A DNA stretch of 29,360 nucleotides from JBHIKY01 sp042139015 (GTDB taxonomy: Bacteria > Bacillota > Bacilli > Bacillales > Marinococcaceae). Below the pieces are notes generated by a model, which saw only the letters and a list, made by a program, of their open reading frames with translations, ran no database searches and was not told where the DNA came from. This document shows, one piece after another, positions 22,420-29,360 of the stretch. The stretch lies in contig NZ_JBHIKY010000035.1 in assembly GCF_042139015.1 (NCBI RefSeq), positions 1 through 29,360 on the forward strand, read 5' to 3'. The position numbers were made by a program, and so were the translations under genes. The first letter of the stretch is position 1, and every line of letters starts with the position of its first letter.

Positions 22420-23475
22420 TTGATAACTGAGGAAAAGATTTATGAGGTGTTACAGCCTATTAAAGACCCTGATCTCAAGAAAAGCATTTTGGATACAGGC
22501 GGGATCAAGGAAGTTAAAATAAAAGGCGAGAACGTCAGTGTGAAAATTGCACTGGCGAAGACAGGCACTGCCGAGCAGATGCAGATCCAGCAGGCCGTGG
22601 TAAAGCTTTTAAAAGAAGAAGTAGGGGCAGATTCAGTTGGCCTCCGCTTTGATACGCTCTCAGAAGAGGAAATTAAAGCCCAAGGCGGCCTGGAGGAGAA
22701 GCAGTCCCCAAAGTCCCTTCTTTCTGAGGATAATAAAACTGAATTTATCGCGGTAACCAGCGGTAAAGGCGGTGTCGGAAAATCCACTGTATCTGTCAAT
22801 ATTGCAGTGGCAATGGCCCGGGCCGGCAAAAAAGTCGGCATCATTGATGCAGATATCTACGGCTTTAGTGTGCCGGACATGATGGGAATTGACCAGCGCC
22901 CGCAAGTTGTTAATGATACGATTTATCCTGTGGAGCGATTTGGAGTAAAGGTTATTTCAATGGGCTTTTTTGTGGAGGACAATGCACCTGTCATCTGGAG
23001 AGGCCCGATGCTTGGGAAAATGCTGAACAATTTCTTTAATGAAGTCGACTGGGGCGACCTCGACTACATTATCCTCGATCTCCCACCCGGCACAGGCGAT
23101 GTGGCGCTCGATATCCACACCATGCTGCCGGAATGTAAAGAGCTGATTGTTTCAACCCCGCATGCAACGGCAGCTTTTGTGGCAGCCCGTGCCGGAGCCA
23201 TGGCGATAAAAACAAATCATGAAATTCTCGGCGTGATCGAGAACATGTCGTACTTCGAAAGTAAAATTACCGGCGAACGAGAAAACGTCTTCGGCGAAGG
23301 CGGCGGGGAACGCTTAAAGGACGAGCTCAAAACAGAGCTGCTTGGGCAGATTCCGCTCGGCCAGCCGGAAATTGATGAGGAAAACTTTGCTCCATCCGTA
23401 TATGACACCAGTCATCCTATTGGCGAAATTTATAAAGGCATCACCGACCGCATCATTGAAAAGATCGGCAGATAA
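22420..23475 (+). CDS. salA: SalA, Mrp/NBP35-family P-loop ATPase
   Basis: A 351-residue protein (B. subtilis SalA is 352). The start is TTG 22420, eight bases after AAAGGATGG and aligned with the B. subtilis N-terminus MIREDEV; upstream in-frame ATG 22408 overlaps the ribosome binding site. An N-terminal MIP18-like domain (about 1-85) is followed by the deviant Walker A SGKGGVGKST (114-123), IDADIYGFSVPDMMG, and DLPPGTGDVALD. The CxxC found in iron-sulphur carrier Mrp/ApbC proteins is absent (the segment reads NMSYFESKITGERE), as in SalA, which in B. subtilis represses scoC and so promotes exoprotease expression. Confidence 0.93.
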   Translation: MITEEKIYEVLQPIKDPDLKKSILDTGGIKEVKIKGENVSVKIALAKTGTAEQMQIQQAVVKLLKEEVGADSVGLRFDTLSEEEIKAQGGLEEKQSPKSLLSEDNKTEFIAVTSGKGGVGKSTVSVNIAVAMARAGKKVGIIDADIYGFSVPDMMGIDQRPQVVNDTIYPVERFGVKVISMGFFVEDNAPVIWRGPMLGKMLNNFFNEVDWGDLDYIILDLPPGTGDVALDIHTMLPECKELIVSTPHATAAFVAARAGAMAIKTNHEILGVIENMSYFESKITGERENVFGEGGGERLKDELKTELLGQIPLGQPEIDEENFAPSVYDTSHPIGEIYKGITDRIIEKIGR

Positions 23476-23480
23476 AGATA

Positions 23481-23521
23481 AGACCCGTTTAGAGGCACGC
23501 CTCTAACGGGTCTGGTTTTAT
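23481..23521. terminator. Bidirectional terminator between salA and gerD
   Basis: AGACCCGTTTAGAGG (23481-23495) pairs with CCTCTAACGGGTCT (23500-23513), one bulge, four-base loop, followed by a T-rich stretch (23516-23522). It lies between convergent salA and gerD. Confidence 0.85.
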
Positions 23522-24121
23522 TTATGAACCTCCACTGCCACCTTCGCCTCCACCGCCGCCGCTTTCTTCCTTCGACATCTGTTTTTTGGCGACCTCTTCC
23601 AGAAGCTTGGTGATTTTCTCTTGAAACGCCGGGGTTTCCAATGCTTCACTCATAATCGTCATGACCTGCTGCCGGTACTGTTTGCTTTTCATGAGCTCCA
23701 GCGTAGCTTTTTCCATCTCCGGATCCTGCAGGATATCCATCATCATTGTCTGGTACTCGGGGTCTTTCATTAACTCCTTCAGCAGTTCTTCATTTTCCTT
23801 CTGCATGCTTTTAGCTAACGCTGTCGCAAATTCCGGATCATTCATCATTTCTTCCCAGAATTTCTTTCCCTGTTCGGAGGTAAGTGAATTGTCAATGGCG
23901 TTTTTGACTGTTTCCTGGTCCATGACAATCGCTTCTTTCATGCTTTCCTCGCTTAATATATCTTTAATGGCCGTTTTTCCTTCATCTGTCTTTAATAAAT
24001 CGACCATCATTTTTTTGGTTTCCTCGTAATCGGCATCGCTCGATTCTTCTGCCGCGGCCGCACAACCAGTTAACAGGCAGCAGCATATTAGAACGAGCCA
24101 GCCTGCTTTTGAAAAACGCAT
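23522..24121 (-). CDS. gerD: Spore germination lipoprotein GerD
   Basis: A 199-residue lipoprotein with lipobox LLTGC (Cys20). The mature protein is almost wholly alpha-helical with repeated MxDPE patterns (MNDPEFATAL, MKDPEYQTMM, LQDPEMEKA), as expected of GerD, which forms a trimeric helical rope in the inner spore membrane and clusters germinant receptors into the germinosome. It ends in a Gly/Ser-rich tail (GGGGGEGGSGGS). The start has AAAGGAGCAC upstream, and a good sigma-G promoter lies 38 bases before the ATG. Orientation is opposite to salA. Confidence 0.93.
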   Translation of the reverse strand: MRFSKAGWLVLICCCLLTGCAAAAEESSDADYEETKKMMVDLLKTDEGKTAIKDILSEESMKEAIVMDQETVKNAIDNSLTSEQGKKFWEEMMNDPEFATALAKSMQKENEELLKELMKDPEYQTMMMDILQDPEMEKATLELMKSKQYRQQVMTIMSEALETPAFQEKITKLLEEVAKKQMSKEESGGGGGEGGSGGS

Positions 24122-24158
24122 GGTTTGTGCTCCTTTCTATAATAAAAGTAGGTACGTT

Positions 24159-24189
24159 TAATATGCGGAAGTTGTGAAGAAAATATGCA
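24159..24189 (-). promoter_or_regulatory. Sigma-G (forespore) promoter of gerD
   Basis: On the minus strand: -35 TGCATA (24189-24184), 18-bp spacer, -10 CATATTA (24165-24159). This is close to the Bacillus sigma-G consensus TGMATA-N17/18-CATACTA. gerD is a known sigma-G gene, so family knowledge and sequence agree. Confidence 0.7.
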
Positions 24190-24275
24190 CAACGCCCTGA
24201 CGGTGTAGCTTTTTTTTATGTATGTTGGTAAAATCGTAACGGACATGTATGTATTCAGTAAGGAGAGCGATTGGT

Positions 24276-24890
24276 TTGAATGCAAGAAAGCTCGTATTTT
24301 TATTCTTCTCAACCATGCTGGTGGGAGCCGTCAGCGGTGCGATTACAGGAGTGCTGCTTGATCTGGAGACGTATCTCAGCGGCGGTTTATTAAATTTCTT
24401 ATTTGGAGTACTCTGGATGCTTGGCATCAGTGCCGCCATAGCACTCATCGCGCAGATGGGTTATTTTGCTTATTTAACCCTGCACCGTTTCGCTCTGGGG
24501 TTGTTTAAGTCAGCGAAATTGTGGAACCGCGTACAAGTTGTCCTTATATTATTTGTTTTGTTTGATTTAATTTACCTGCGTTACGCGGCGTTTGCAGCTG
24601 ACGGGGAAACACTGGCAGGCTATGCTGTTATGCCGCTGCTGCTGCTTGCCTTCAGTCTGGCCGTCGCTTATTTGAAAAGAAAGGAAACAAATGCAACTGC
24701 GTTTATTCCTGCGCTTTTTTTTATGTTTGTAGTGACATCCATCGAATGGGTGCCCGCACTGACGGTAGAAACAGTGAACAATTCAAAGTGGCTGTGGATT
24801 TATCTGGCTCCGCTGCTCACCTCCAATGCCTGGCAGCTGATTACTCTCCATCGGTTAACTTATCAGGACGATAAGAGAAAAACAGCGTAA
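24276..24890 (+). CDS. kbaA: KinB-signalling pathway activator KbaA
   Basis: A 204-residue membrane protein with six predicted helices (about 6-30, 42-70, 90-110, 120-136, 144-165 and 172-190). It is recognised from position between gerD and pdaB and matching size (B. subtilis KbaA is 198). KbaA is needed for activation of sporulation kinase KinB and thus Spo0A phosphorylation. The start is TTG 24276, eight bases after AAGGAGAG (24260-24267); the upstream in-frame ATG 24249 runs through that site. A divergent arrangement with gerD is conserved. Confidence 0.88.
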   Translation: MNARKLVFLFFSTMLVGAVSGAITGVLLDLETYLSGGLLNFLFGVLWMLGISAAIALIAQMGYFAYLTLHRFALGLFKSAKLWNRVQVVLILFVLFDLIYLRYAAFAADGETLAGYAVMPLLLLAFSLAVAYLKRKETNATAFIPALFFMFVVTSIEWVPALTVETVNNSKWLWIYLAPLLTSNAWQLITLHRLTYQDDKRKTA

Positions 24891-24936
24891 AAAAGCTATC
24901 CTTCCGTGTGTTCGGCACGAGGGGATAGCTTTTTGT
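24891..24936. terminator. Bidirectional terminator between kbaA and pdaB
   Basis: AAAAGCTATCC (24891-24901) pairs with GGATAGCTTTT (24923-24933); an inner CGTG/CACG helix extends it. T-runs occur on both strands, serving convergent kbaA and pdaB. Confidence 0.88.
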
Positions 24937-24958
24937 TTGAATGCTCAAAATGCAGTGG

Positions 24959-25717
24959 CTAATTAACTTCATTAACAGAGGTTTCTGCCTGTGAAATCAG
25001 TTCTTCAATCACCACAAACTCGTAATTATTTCCATTCAAGCTTTCAATAATCTTTGGCAGCGCTTCACCGGTCTGCTTTGCCGAATCGGAAGCGTTTAAA
25101 AGAATAACATCCCCTGGTTCAATATCTTTGGTAATATTTTTTACAATCACATCGACCCCCGGATTTTCCCAATCATCTCCGTCGACGCTCCAATGGATGA
25201 CATCATAGCCGAAGCGATCTATCGTTTCAAGGACCTCTTTGTTAAAATCCCCGTGCGGCGGACGGAAATACTGCACGTCCATTTCAGTCACGTCTTTTAT
25301 TTTCTTATGGCTTAAATTCAAATCCTCCACGATTTCTTCCTGATCAAGCCGTGGATAGTGTTCATACTGATAGCCATGATTGCCAATCGTATGATCTTCC
25401 TCGATCATGCGCTGCACCACATCAGGGTGCCTCTCTGCCCAGGAGGCAGAAATAAAGAAGGTTGCATGAACATTTTTATCCTTTAACGTGTCAAGAATCG
25501 GTTCGGTCATGTCTTCGCCCCAGCTTACATTAAACGTCAACGCGACTTTTTTATCTTCAATATCCGCTTTATAGAACGCGGCAGGCTCCTCGGCTGACGA
25601 GAAAACAGGCAAAAAAGAAGGTCGTAACACAAGACTTCCCGCCGCAGCCACAATGAACAGCACAATCAGAAACATTTTTAACTGCCGGCTTTGTACTATA
25701 ATTATTCGTTTTGCCAC
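24959..25717 (-). CDS. pdaB: Polysaccharide deacetylase family sporulation protein PdaB (altered active site)
   Basis: A 252-residue NodB-fold protein with one membrane anchor (about 13-31), exported across the forespore membrane and needed for spore stability in B. subtilis. The start is GTG 25717, eight bases after AAAGGAG. Motifs: LTFNVSWGED (60-69), IGNHGYQYEHY (111-121), FRPPHGDFN (151-159), IHWSVDGDDW (174-183) and DVILLNASDSAKQT (203-216). Compared with functional NodB deacetylases and with B. subtilis PdaB as I recall it (TFD, LLHASDS), the motif-1 Asp is Asn63 and the motif-5 His is Asn208, so catalysis may be lost or changed. Both substitutions are clear in the DNA. Position next to kbaA and rRNA is conserved. 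Confidence 0.9.
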   Translation of the reverse strand: MAKRIIIVQSRQLKMFLIVLFIVAAAGSLVLRPSFLPVFSSAEEPAAFYKADIEDKKVALTFNVSWGEDMTEPILDTLKDKNVHATFFISASWAERHPDVVQRMIEEDHTIGNHGYQYEHYPRLDQEEIVEDLNLSHKKIKDVTEMDVQYFRPPHGDFNKEVLETIDRFGYDVIHWSVDGDDWENPGVDVIVKNITKDIEPGDVILLNASDSAKQTGEALPKIIESLNGNNYEFVVIEELISQAETSVNEVN

Positions 25718-25750
25718 TGCATTATCTCCTTTCCGGCTTGCATCGTATTA

Positions 25751-25764
25751 GCATAATTTTATGC
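25751..25764. promoter_or_regulatory. 14-bp palindrome in the divergent pdaB / 25823 spacer
   Basis: GCATAATTTTATGC is a perfect palindrome about 35 bases upstream of pdaB and 60 upstream of the small gene on the other strand. It includes TGCATAA on the minus strand, resembling a sigma-G -35, but no matching -10 is found at the right spacing. It may be an operator. Confidence 0.3.
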
Positions 25765-25822
25765 AGAAAAGGACAAGATAAGAATAAGTTTACATTTGTA
25801 TTTTTTTCAGGAAGAAGGGGTT

Positions 25823-26059
25823 ATGATGATGGGACTGCTGATCAACCAAAAAGAAGCAATCGAGATGGAGTACATATTAAAAAGAGAGCTCGAGGAGCTG
25901 CTTCTTGATTTTGGTGACGAACGTATTGAGGATACGGTGAAAAGGACAATGGAGGAAAAATATCGTATCATTTTCGGTTTGTACCGCCGTTTAGCTGCAC
26001 CTGCTGACTGTGTCAAATACATGCGTTCCTTCTCCGCCCGATCGAACCTGACTAAATAA
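25823..26059 (+). CDS. Small conserved Bacillus protein of unknown function (78 aa)
   Basis: A 78-residue helical protein starting at the first of three tandem ATGs (25823, 25826, 25829), with AGAAGGGG just upstream. The N-terminal helix is amphipathic and charged (NQKEAIEMEYILKRELEELL), then FGDERIEDTVKRTMEEKY and an Arg/Leu-rich C-terminus. I recall similar short proteins in Bacillus near sporulation or rRNA loci but cannot name a function. It has its own terminator at 26069. It is divergent from pdaB. Confidence 0.7.
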   Translation: MMMGLLINQKEAIEMEYILKRELEELLLDFGDERIEDTVKRTMEEKYRIIFGLYRRLAAPADCVKYMRSFSARSNLTK

Positions 26060-26068
26060 CGCCAGTCC

Positions 26069-26099
26069 GAGCACCTTTTGGGAAAGGTGCTCTTTTTTA
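26069..26099 (+). terminator. Intrinsic terminator after the 78-aa gene
   Basis: GAGCACCTTT (26069-26078) pairs perfectly with AAAGGTGCTC (26083-26092), four-base loop, followed by a TTTTTT run. Confidence 0.92.
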
Positions 26100-26173
26100 T
26101 ACTACAAGCAGCTTCCCTTGAATAAATTAATGAAGAAGAGGTATTTGTATAGAGAACGGGGAGGTGTGATTCG

Positions 26174-27322
26174 ATGAAGGTTGCCGTGCTTGGAGCAGGA
26201 CTGATGGGAAAGGAAGTCGCCCGCGATCTGCTGAGAAATAAAGCGGTAAGTAAAGTCGTGCTGGCAGACATTGATGAACAGAAAGCAGCCGCTGCGGTAG
26301 CTCCGTTACAGGATAAGCGGATTGCGGCGGCATTTGTGAACGCAGGTGACGAGAAGAAGCTTACGGCCTTTATTCAGCCGTTTGATGTCGTCGTAAATGC
26401 ATTATTTTATACGTTTAATGAAGCCGTGGCAAAAGCAGCTATTGCTACCGGGGTGCACGCCTGTGATTTAGGAGGGCATATTGGGTCAGCGACTGACCGG
26501 ATCTTACAATGGAAGGAAAAAGCGAAGTCATCTGGAATGACATATATACCTGATCTCGGAGTAGCGCCTGGAATGATAAACATTTTAGCCGGATACGGAG
26601 CAGGTCAGCTCGATGAAGTGAAAAATATTTATCTGCGTGTCGGCGGCATTCCGCTTCATCCAGAACCGCCGTTTGAATACAATCATGTGTTTTCGATCGA
26701 AGGAGTATTTGACCACTATACCGATCCTTCACTTGTGATCCGAAGCGGCCAAAAACAGTACGTGGAATCATTATCTGAGGTGGAGGCTGTTTATTTTGAT
26801 GGCTTCGGGCCGCTCGAAGCGTTTCATACGTCCGGCGGGACCTCGACTCTTCCTCATACTTTCAGCCATGTCGAAAATCTTGATTACAAAACGATCCGCT
26901 ACCCCGGCCATGCAATGAAATTCAAACCGCTTGTCGATTTGAAAATGACCAGCCGTGATTTTGAAGTGGACGTAAACGGACAAAAGATAAAACCGAGGGA
27001 TGTGCTCCGCGAGGTTCTGGCCCCGGCATTTGCATTAAAGGATAAAGAGGATGTTGTACTGCTGCGTGTCCGTACCGAAGGAATAAAAGATGGAAAAAGT
27101 GCCTCTTTTGAATATGAAATGATAACGAAAAAAGACAACACACTGAACGTAACGGCCATGGCGAGATCGACCGCCTACACTATTTCTATCGTGGCTCAAA
27201 TGATGGGGAGCGGCGTTATCAATAAGCGAGGCATTTTCTGCCCGGAAGAAATTGTCCCCGGCAGAGAATATATTCAAGAAATGGCCGCCCGCAGTGTTAT
27301 GATAAAAGAAAAGGTCCATTAG
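26174..27322 (+). CDS. Saccharopine dehydrogenase-family protein, likely L-lysine 6-dehydrogenase
   Basis: A 382-residue NAD(P)-dependent enzyme. The Rossmann loop is VLGAGLMGKEVA (5-16), followed by LADID after the second strand and FDVVVNALFY. The family includes L-lysine 6-dehydrogenase (about 380-390 residues), which oxidises lysine to allysine/piperideine-6-carboxylate and ammonia; IPDLGVAPGMINILAGYG and HTSGGTSTLPHTF are in keeping with it. The downstream aldehyde dehydrogenase, 15 bases away, would oxidise the semialdehyde to 2-aminoadipate, which supports this over saccharopine-splitting roles. The start has GGGGAGGTG upstream. Confidence 0.8.
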   Translation: MKVAVLGAGLMGKEVARDLLRNKAVSKVVLADIDEQKAAAAVAPLQDKRIAAAFVNAGDEKKLTAFIQPFDVVVNALFYTFNEAVAKAAIATGVHACDLGGHIGSATDRILQWKEKAKSSGMTYIPDLGVAPGMINILAGYGAGQLDEVKNIYLRVGGIPLHPEPPFEYNHVFSIEGVFDHYTDPSLVIRSGQKQYVESLSEVEAVYFDGFGPLEAFHTSGGTSTLPHTFSHVENLDYKTIRYPGHAMKFKPLVDLKMTSRDFEVDVNGQKIKPRDVLREVLAPAFALKDKEDVVLLRVRTEGIKDGKSASFEYEMITKKDNTLNVTAMARSTAYTISIVAQMMGSGVINKRGIFCPEEIVPGREYIQEMAARSVMIKEKVH

Positions 27323-27337
27323 AAGGGAGCAGAGAAA

Positions 27338-28822
27338 ATGGAAGCTCGCATCTACCGTAATTTTATTAATGGTGAATGGAAGGAACCGGCAGGGGCTGAC
27401 CAGGCAGATGTATTCAATCCGGCAAACGGGAAGGTGCTCGGAAAGGTTGTTCTTTCCGGAGCAGCAGAAGTGGATGAAGCAGTGCTGGCAGCAAAAAAGG
27501 CACAGAAAAGCTGGAAAAACGTCCCCGCTCCGGAAAGAGGAGAATTACTCGTAAAAACTGCTCAGGAGCTGAAAGAAAAAAAGGAGGAACTCGCTCAGCT
27601 ATTGACGTCCGAAAACGGGAAGCCGATCCAGGAAGCACGCGGAGAAGTCCAGGAAGCAATTGACATGGGCTTTTACATGGCCGGTGAGGGAAGGCGTTTA
27701 TTTGGCCAGACTGTACCGGCAGAGCTTCCTGGAAAACATGCGATGAGTTTACGTACTCCTGTGGGAGTGGCCGGCTTGATTACCCCATGGAATTTCCCGA
27801 TCGCGATTGCGAGCTGGAAGATGTTTCCCGCTCTCATCAGCGGCAACACGGTGGTGTGGAAACCGGCACTGGAAACGCCGGGAATGGCAGACGCCTTTTT
27901 GCACATCCTTGAAGATTGCGGGCTTCCAGCCGGAGTTGTTAATCTAGTGCAGGGCAGAGGCGACGCGGTCGGCGACGCGGTCGTCAGTCACGATGATACA
28001 GACATTATTTCCTTTACCGGATCGACCGGCACCGGCAGAAAAATTGCCTCCAAAGCAAGCGGCATGCTGAAAAAAGTTTCGCTTGAAATGGGAGGGAAAA
28101 ATGCTATTATCGTCATGGACAGTGCCGACATTGACCTCGCCGTGGACGGTATTTTGTGGAGCGGCTTTGGTACAAGCGGGCAGCGCTGCACCGCGGCAAG
28201 CAGAATTATCGTGCATCACAGCATAAAAGAAACGCTTGAAGAAAAGCTGCTGGCACGCACAAAAAACCTCACGGTCGGGGATGGGGCAGACGAAGCAAGT
28301 GATGTAGGACCGCTTATCCATGAGCAGGCATTAGAACGAGTAAATGAATATATGAAGGTCGGCAGCAGCGAAGGAAAACTATTGTGCGGCGGCTCCGTGA
28401 TGAGGCAGGGCAAATACAGCAAAGGTAATTATTTTGAACCAACCATATTTACCGATGTTGCGCCGGACGCCCGCATTGCACAGGAGGAAATTTTCGGACC
28501 CGTTCTTTCTATTATTCCGGTTGACTCATTTGAAGAAGCGCTTCGTGTGAACAATGAAGCAGACTATGGTCTTTCCAGTTCAATTTTTACGAGTGATGTC
28601 AATGAAGTGTTCCGTGCTGTTAATGAGCTCGACACCGGTATTGTCTATGTGAATGCCGGCACGACCGGGGCAGAAATTCATCTTCCGTTCGGCGGCACGA
28701 AAAAAACCGGCAACGGTTACCGCGACTCCGGCACCGCATCACTTGATATATTTACGGAATGGAAGAGTGTCTATGTTGATTACAGCGGCAAGCTGCAGCG
28801 GGCACAAATTGATAACTATTAA
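27338..28822 (+). CDS. NAD(P)-dependent aldehyde dehydrogenase (possible aminoadipate-semialdehyde dehydrogenase)
   Basis: A 494-residue ALDH of full length. Catalytic residues are intact: Asn152 (PWNFP), Lys175 (VWKPA), Glu250 (LEMGGKN) and the nucleophile Cys284 (SGQRCTAAS), with the NAD loop FTGSTGTG (226-233) and IFGPV near the C-terminus. GAEIHLPFGGTKKTGNGYRD resembles the B. subtilis YcbD-type group. Being in one operon with a lysine-dehydrogenase-like gene, it probably oxidises allysine/2-aminoadipate semialdehyde; succinic or glutaric semialdehyde are alternatives. The ribosome binding site is AGAAGGGAG. A terminator follows. Confidence 0.85.
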   Translation: MEARIYRNFINGEWKEPAGADQADVFNPANGKVLGKVVLSGAAEVDEAVLAAKKAQKSWKNVPAPERGELLVKTAQELKEKKEELAQLLTSENGKPIQEARGEVQEAIDMGFYMAGEGRRLFGQTVPAELPGKHAMSLRTPVGVAGLITPWNFPIAIASWKMFPALISGNTVVWKPALETPGMADAFLHILEDCGLPAGVVNLVQGRGDAVGDAVVSHDDTDIISFTGSTGTGRKIASKASGMLKKVSLEMGGKNAIIVMDSADIDLAVDGILWSGFGTSGQRCTAASRIIVHHSIKETLEEKLLARTKNLTVGDGADEASDVGPLIHEQALERVNEYMKVGSSEGKLLCGGSVMRQGKYSKGNYFEPTIFTDVAPDARIAQEEIFGPVLSIIPVDSFEEALRVNNEADYGLSSSIFTSDVNEVFRAVNELDTGIVYVNAGTTGAEIHLPFGGTKKTGNGYRDSGTASLDIFTEWKSVYVDYSGKLQRAQIDNY

Positions 28823-28833
28823 GCCGATGGTAT

Positions 28834-28868
28834 GAAGGGGTGCTCTGAGAAGCATCCTTTTATTTTTT
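28834..28868 (+). terminator. Terminator after the aldehyde dehydrogenase gene
   Basis: AAGGGGTGCT (28835-28844) pairs with AGCATCCTTT (28851-28860) with two G-T pairs, followed by TATTTTTT. Confidence 0.78.
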
Positions 28869-29013
28869 GTAAAAGAAGACGGCCGGCTGGGTCCTTTAAG
28901 AGCGATTTAAGAAAGTGCTTCTTTCACAGTAAAAGAAGTAAAGCTGAAAAAGCCGAAATTTTTATGCTGAGTGCTTTTTATACCGGCTTAAAGCAATCGT
29001 GCAAAAAAACTTA
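28869..29013. other. Gap before the rRNA promoters, nothing coding
   Basis: Between the terminator and the first rRNA promoter I see only a purine-rich stretch with partly complementary segments (AAAGTGCTTCTTT / AAAAGAAG). A 61-codon ORF crosses it but has no family features and runs from within the terminator, so it is not accepted. Confidence 0.4.
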
Positions 29014-29042
29014 TTGACTCTTGCAGCAGGCCGTGATAAATT
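29014..29042 (+). promoter_or_regulatory. rRNA operon promoter P1
   Basis: TTGACT (29014-29019), 17-bp spacer, TAAATT (29037-29042), about 230 bases before the 16S gene. The second of two tandem promoters follows; such tandem pairs are typical for Bacillus rRNA operons. Confidence 0.7.
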
Positions 29043-29110
29043 ATTATTTGCGCGTTTGAAACGCACTTTTTCAGGGAAACATATCCAATACGAAACTTGA
29101 AAAAAAGTGG

Positions 29111-29139
29111 TTGACGTTCAGGCCGCAAATTGTTATTAT
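29111..29139 (+). promoter_or_regulatory. rRNA operon promoter P2
   Basis: TTGACG (29111-29116), 17-bp spacer, TATTAT (29134-29139), with transcription expected to start near 29146, about 120 bases before 16S. It is the closest and best-matched rRNA promoter. Confidence 0.82.
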
Positions 29140-29171
29140 TAAAAAGTCGCCAATTAAGCGGCAGTACAGAT

Positions 29172-29265
29172 TGTCCTTTGAAAATTGAATGAAAGTCAAG
29201 CGTTTAATTAAAGTAACATCCCCCATCTAATTTAGATGGACAAAGCAAGAAGAGTCAGTACTCTA
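29172..29265 (+). promoter_or_regulatory. 16S leader: boxA-like antitermination site and two hairpins
   Basis: TGTCCTTTGAAAA (29172-29184) resembles the Bacillus boxA antitermination element. Two hairpins follow: CCATCTA-ATT-TAGATGG (29223-29239), perfect, and AGAGT-CAGT-ACTCT (29251-29264), just before the 16S start. The latter are probably involved in 16S processing or folding. Confidence 0.6.
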
Positions 29266-29268
29266 CTA

Positions 29269-29360
29269 TTTATTGGAGAGTTTGATCCTGGCTCAGGACG
29301 AACGCTGGCGGCGTGCCTAATACATGCAAGTCGAGCGCGGGAAGCCGTCGGATCTCTTCG
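29269..29360 (+). rRNA. rrs: 16S ribosomal RNA, 5' end only
   Basis: The sequence TTTATTGGAGAGTTTGATCC begins the mature 16S region and is followed by the universally conserved CTGGCTCAGGACGAACGCTG and the V1 entry ATGCAAGTCGAGCGCGGG. The gene is cut by the window end after about 92 bases. The 5' location is estimated from Bacillus 16S and may shift by a few bases. Confidence 0.97.

Noticed and set aside
28832..29017. 61-codon ORF after the aldehyde dehydrogenase
   Set aside because: Starts inside the terminator, lysine/serine-rich without a pattern, and ends at the rRNA promoter.

Overview
The window is bacterial DNA from a member of the Bacillales. The stretch ybaK - cwlD - salA - gerD - kbaA - pdaB followed by an rRNA operon is the classical Bacillus sporulation and germination neighbourhood, and the last 92 bases are the 5' end of a 16S rRNA gene. 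Acidic proteins, a TRAP transporter and the 16S start point to a halophilic or alkaliphilic Bacillaceae (possibly the Alkalicoccus/Salsuginibacillus group; that name is only a guess).

Layout. (1) 1-1600 is visibly AT-rich accessory DNA: a nested inverted repeat, an unrecognised ORF without a clear ribosome binding site, a two-helix mini-protein, the C-terminal remnant of a DinB-family gene and an intact fosB-type fosfomycin thiol-transferase. (2) 1858-2873 holds a collagen-like Gly-Pro-Pro protein and a small unknown protein, each with its own terminator. (3) 3276-14420 is a long co-directional operon: TRAP transporter dctPQM, a PucR-family regulator, an M20 N-carbamoyl-amino-acid amidohydrolase, a PyrK-like and a PyrD-like dihydroorotate dehydrogenase pair, a dihydroorotase/allantoinase-type amidohydrolase, an NfsA-like nitroreductase and a cytosolic CapA-family protein, closed by a terminator at 14496. 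(4) 14593-19239 has a short unknown protein, then an ABC exporter (one ATPase, two permeases) with a NarL-type two-component system. (5) 19279-20691 contains a secreted ComEC-like metallo-beta-lactamase-fold protein flanked on both sides by arrays of a short G(T)GGAAA-like core recurring every 20-21 bp. (6) 20705-21015 is a probable structured non-coding RNA with a near-consensus sigma-A promoter and an intrinsic terminator. (7) 21109-26059 is the sporulation/germination block. (8) 26174-28822 encodes a lysine-dehydrogenase-like enzyme and an aldehyde dehydrogenase, probably for lysine catabolism. (9) 29014-29360 carries tandem rRNA promoters, a boxA-like leader and the start of 16S rRNA.

The most interesting system is the operon at 3276-14420. 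Its enzymes are, step for step, those needed to reduce orotate to dihydroorotate, open the ring to N-carbamoyl-aspartate and hydrolyse this to aspartate, CO2 and ammonia. It also has its own carboxylate-type TRAP importer and regulator. I propose a catabolic orotate (or closely related pyrimidine/ureide) pathway; this is inference from family membership and visible active-site residues. The second notable feature is the pair of phased 20-bp repeat arrays, which fit no standard repeat class known to me.
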